NCBI GenBank assembly: GCA_030158675.1
Contig: JAOASL010000015.1
Coordinates: 17,662 to 60,167, forward strand
Direction: 5' to 3'
DNA from: Burkholderiaceae bacterium
GTDB taxonomy: Bacteria; Pseudomonadota; Gammaproteobacteria; Burkholderiales; Burkholderiaceae_D
Length of the DNA stretch: 42,506 nt
The notes under the pieces are model-generated. The model worked only from the letters and a program-made list of their open reading frames with translations. It was not told where the DNA came from and ran no database searches. Of the stretch, positions 39,951 to 42,506 are shown piece after piece. The translations under genes were made by a program, and so were the position numbers. The stretch's first letter is position 1, and each line of letters opens with the position of its first letter.

Positions 39951-42506
39951 TCAGCTGCCGACACGCTGGCTGACCCAGTCGCTGACCGATGCCAGTGCGG
40001 CTGGCAGACCACTCGGGTCCGTACCGCCGGCCTGCGCCATATCCGGCCGGCCCCCTCCCTTGCCACCGACCTGCAGTGCGACATAATTGACCAGTTCGCC
40101 CGCCTTCACTTTCGAGATCGCATCGGCGGTCACGCCGGCGATCAGACTGACCTTGCCGTCGTTCACCGAGGCCAAAACGATCGCGGCAGTTTTCAGCTTG
40201 TCTTTCATCTTGTCCATCACGACGCGCAAGGTCGCGACATCGGCACCTTCGAGCGTGGCTGCCAGCACCTTGATGCCGGCAATGTCGACCGCCTGCGCCA
40301 GCAGCTCGTCACCCTGACTCGACGCCATCTTCGCTTTCAGCGAAGCCAGCTCCTTCTCGAGCGATTTCACCTGCTCCTGCACCTGCGCGATGCGTGTATT
40401 CAGTTCTTCTGGTGGCGCCTTCAGCGCGGCAGCGGCATCATTGATGCGCGCGGCCATGGACTGCACCAGCACCAGCGCCTTTTCACCTGTCACTGCCTCG
40501 ACGCGGCGGATTCCGGCGGCGACACCGCCTTCAGTGACGATCTTGAACAAACCGATATCGCCGGTGCGCGTCACGTGGGTGCCGCCACACAGCTCAGTCG
40601 ACGAACCGATACCGAGCACACGCACGGTGTCGCCGTATTTTTCGCCAAACAGCGCCATCGCGCCGGCCTTGATCGCATCGTCGTAGGCCATTTGCTGCGC
40701 ATCGGTCGCGGCATTCAGCATGATTTCATGATTGACCAGCGTCTCGATGCGGCGGATCTCGTCGGCCGACAGCGGCGCGTTATGGCTGAAGTCGAAACGG
40801 GTCTTGTCATTGTCGACCAGCGAGCCCTTCTGCATCACATGCCCGCCCAGCACTGTGCGCAGGGCTTTGTGCATCAGGTGGGTGGCCGAGTGATTGCGCA
40901 TGGTCGCCGCGCGCACCGACCCATCAACCTTGGCGACGACCACATCGCCCACCGACAGCGACCCGGCAGCCAGCTTGCCGTGATGACCAAATACCTCCGG
41001 CTGCACCTTCTGCGTGTCGGCCACGCCGAAAGACGCCACGCCGGCCTCGATCACGCCGAGGTCGCCGGCCTGGCCGCCCGACTCAGCATAGAACGGCGTG
41101 GTGTCCAGCACCACGGTAGCCTCCTGGCCGTCGGCGATGCGTTGCACTGACTCGCCGTTGACGTACAGCGCCAACACCTTGGCATCCCCGACCAACTGCT
41201 CATAACCGGTGAACACCGTCTTCGGACCGGTGTACTCAATGCCGGCGGCCATCTCGAATTTGCCGGCCGCGCGCGCCGTGGACTTCTGCTTTTCCATCGC
41301 TTCATGGAAGCCGGCCTCGTCGAGCGACACGTCGCGCTCGCGACAGATGTCGGCGGTCAGGTCGAGCGGGAAACCATAGGTGTCGTACAGCGCGAAGGCG
41401 GTCTTGCCGTCGAGGCGGCCCGGGTCTTTCGCCAGTGCGGCCTCGAGAATCTTCATGCCGTTGTCCAACGTCTCGCCGAAGCGTTCCTCTTCCTGCTTCA
41501 GCACCATCGTCACGCGGTTGGCCGCGTCGGCCAGTTCCGGATAGGCTTCGCCCATTTCCTTCACCAGGTCCGGCACCAGCTTGTGGAAGAACGGCTTTTT
41601 CTGGCCAAGCTTGTTACCGTGGCGCAGAGCGCGGCGGATGATTCGGCGCAGCACGTACGCGCGCCCTTCGCTGCCTGGTACGACACCGTCAGTCACGAGG
41701 AAAGCACAGGCGCGGATATGGTCGGCAATCACGCGCAGCGACGCATTCGTCAGGTCGGTCGCGCCGGTTTCGCGCGCGGCGGCCCTCACCAGCCGTCCGA
41801 ACAGATCGATCTCGTAGTTGCTGTGCACATGCTGCATCACGGCCGCGAGACGCTCGAGGCCCATACCGGTATCGACGCAGGGCGCTGGCAGCGGAGTCAG
41901 CGTGTATTCGCCGGTGGCAGGGTCAAGCTGACGGTCGAACTGCATGAAGACGTTGTTCCAGATCTCAATGTAGCGGTCGCCGTCCTGCTCGGCGCTGCCC
42001 GGCGGACCGCCCCAGATATCCGGACCATGGTCAAAGAAGATTTCGGAGCACGGACCGCACGGACCGGTATCGGCCATTTGCCAGAAATTATCCGACGCGT
42101 AGGGCGCGCCCTTGTTGTCGCCGATGCGCACCACCCGCTCGGGAGGCAGGCCGATCACCTTGGTCCAGATGTCATAGGCTTCGTCATCGGTCTGGTAGAC
42201 CGTGGCCCACAGCTTTTCCTTCGGCAGGCCATACACTTCGGTCAGCAGCTCGAACGCCCAGACCAGCGACTCTTTCTTGAAATAGTCACCGAACGACCAG
42301 TTGCCGAGCATTTCAAAGAAGGTATGGTGACGCGCGGTATAGCCGACATTTTCAAGGTCGTTGTGCTTGCCGCCGGCACGCAGGCAGCGCTGCACGGACG
42401 CGGCACGCACATAGTCGCGTTTTTCAGCACCAAGGAACACATCCTTGAACTGCACCATGCCGGAGTTGGTAAACAGCAGCGTCGGGTCATTGCCCGGCAC
42501 CAGGCT
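39951..42506 (-). CDS. alaS: Alanyl-tRNA synthetase (5' end beyond window)
   Basis: 851 residues of a class II synthetase that charges tRNA-Ala; roughly 25-30 N-terminal residues lie off the right edge. The visible start '[20 protein letters not shown]' is near the normal N terminus. The catalytic core includes '[20 protein letters not shown]' and '[15 protein letters not shown]'. The editing domain has the zinc-binding HSATHLMH and the CGGTH motif. The C-terminal C-Ala domain ends '[20 protein letters not shown]'. Nothing is missing internally. The reading frame continues to the last base. Confidence 0.97.
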   Translation of the reverse strand, partial: SLVPGNDPTLLFTNSGMVQFKDVFLGAEKRDYVRAASVQRCLRAGGKHNDLENVGYTARHHTFFEMLGNWSFGDYFKKESLVWAFELLTEVYGLPKEKLWATVYQTDDEAYDIWTKVIGLPPERVVRIGDNKGAPYASDNFWQMADTGPCGPCSEIFFDHGPDIWGGPPGSAEQDGDRYIEIWNNVFMQFDRQLDPATGEYTLTPLPAPCVDTGMGLERLAAVMQHVHSNYEIDLFGRLVRAAARETGATDLTNASLRVIADHIRACAFLVTDGVVPGSEGRAYVLRRIIRRALRHGNKLGQKKPFFHKLVPDLVKEMGEAYPELADAANRVTMVLKQEEERFGETLDNGMKILEAALAKDPGRLDGKTAFALYDTYGFPLDLTADICRERDVSLDEAGFHEAMEKQKSTARAAGKFEMAAGIEYTGPKTVFTGYEQLVGDAKVLALYVNGESVQRIADGQEATVVLDTTPFYAESGGQAGDLGVIEAGVASFGVADTQKVQPEVFGHHGKLAAGSLSVGDVVVAKVDGSVRAATMRNHSATHLMHKALRTVLGGHVMQKGSLVDNDKTRFDFSHNAPLSADEIRRIETLVNHEIMLNAATDAQQMAYDDAIKAGAMALFGEKYGDTVRVLGIGSSTELCGGTHVTRTGDIGLFKIVTEGGVAAGIRRVEAVTGEKALVLVQSMAARINDAAAALKAPPEELNTRIAQVQEQVKSLEKELASLKAKMASSQGDELLAQAVDIAGIKVLAATLEGADVATLRVVMDKMKDKLKTAAIVLASVNDGKVSLIAGVTADAISKVKAGELVNYVALQVGGKGGGRPDMAQAGGTDPSGLPAALASVSDWVSQRVGS

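Noticed and set aside
39651-41150. Plus-strand open frame of 499 codons antisense to alaS, tusA and the etfB promoter
   Set aside because: Its sequence is His/Arg/Gln-rich with no recognisable domain, and it lies against intact conserved genes and a good promoter. It is a high-GC shadow frame.
1-42506. CRISPR arrays, tRNA or rRNA genes and insertion sequences
   Set aside because: None was recognised on reading both strands; a dedicated tRNA/CRISPR scan would settle this.

Overview
The window looks like chromosomal DNA of a GC-rich betaproteobacterium, most likely order Burkholderiales and near Oxalobacteraceae. This is inferred from gene content and order: rpsP-rimM-trmD-rplS, a DUF3579 protein, a CobD/CbiB-family membrane protein, a pabB-pabC fusion, a 596-residue DmdC-type acyl-CoA dehydrogenase beside etfBA, and a compact PilE/FimT/PilV/PilW/PilX/PilY1 cluster. 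No tRNA, rRNA, insertion sequence, prophage or CRISPR array was recognised. Coding density is high, with many 1-4 base stop/start overlaps.

Layout. (1) 1-5655: the 5' part of a large BapA/LapA-like surface adhesin runs off the left edge on the minus strand. It is divergent from a three-gene type I secretion operon (TolC-like outer-membrane protein, LapB-type ABC exporter, HlyD-type adaptor). The 417-base space between them carries a perfect 18-bp palindrome. (2) 5674-7542: fused PabB-PabC for p-aminobenzoate (folate) synthesis, preceded by a LysR regulator (7600-8505). (3) 8599-11167: LysR-divergent operon of a YgiD/DODA-type extradiol dioxygenase, a cytochrome b561 and two YceI-like periplasmic proteins, closed by a strong terminator and followed by an MFS transporter. 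(4) 12475-16943: periplasmic rhodanese, an unrecognised secreted protein, a ChaN-like and SbmA-like pair, an NADPH:FMN/quinone reductase and a hemerythrin-like protein. (5) 17065-18882: a second cytochrome b561-YceI-YceI module in the same gene order as the first but on the other strand. (6) 19000-21003: LemA and two TPM-domain proteins; then a GlsB/YeaQ-type membrane protein and fumC. (7) 22993-30603: minor pilin operon ending in PilY1 and a translationally coupled TonB-like protein. (8) 30890-35314: DUF3579, CobD/CbiB-family, CoA pyrophosphatase and the rpsP-rimM-trmD-rplS ribosomal/tRNA-modification operon. (9) 35503-42506: TM2-domain protein, DmdC-type acyl-CoA dehydrogenase, etfA, etfB, a TusA-like protein and alaS (its 5' end lies outside the window).

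How the genes fit together. The adhesin/T1SS and type IV pilus blocks serve surface attachment. The two cytochrome b561-YceI modules, the dioxygenase, rhodanese, FMN reductase and hemerythrin suggest an envelope redox and quinone/aromatic-handling neighbourhood. ETF and the acyl-CoA dehydrogenase form an electron-transfer unit under a clear sigma70 promoter with a palindromic operator at the start site. The observations most worth pursuing are the duplicated cytochrome b561-YceI-YceI module, the TonB-like protein coupled to PilY1, the uncharacterised adhesin with its divergent palindrome, and the operator over the etfB promoter.
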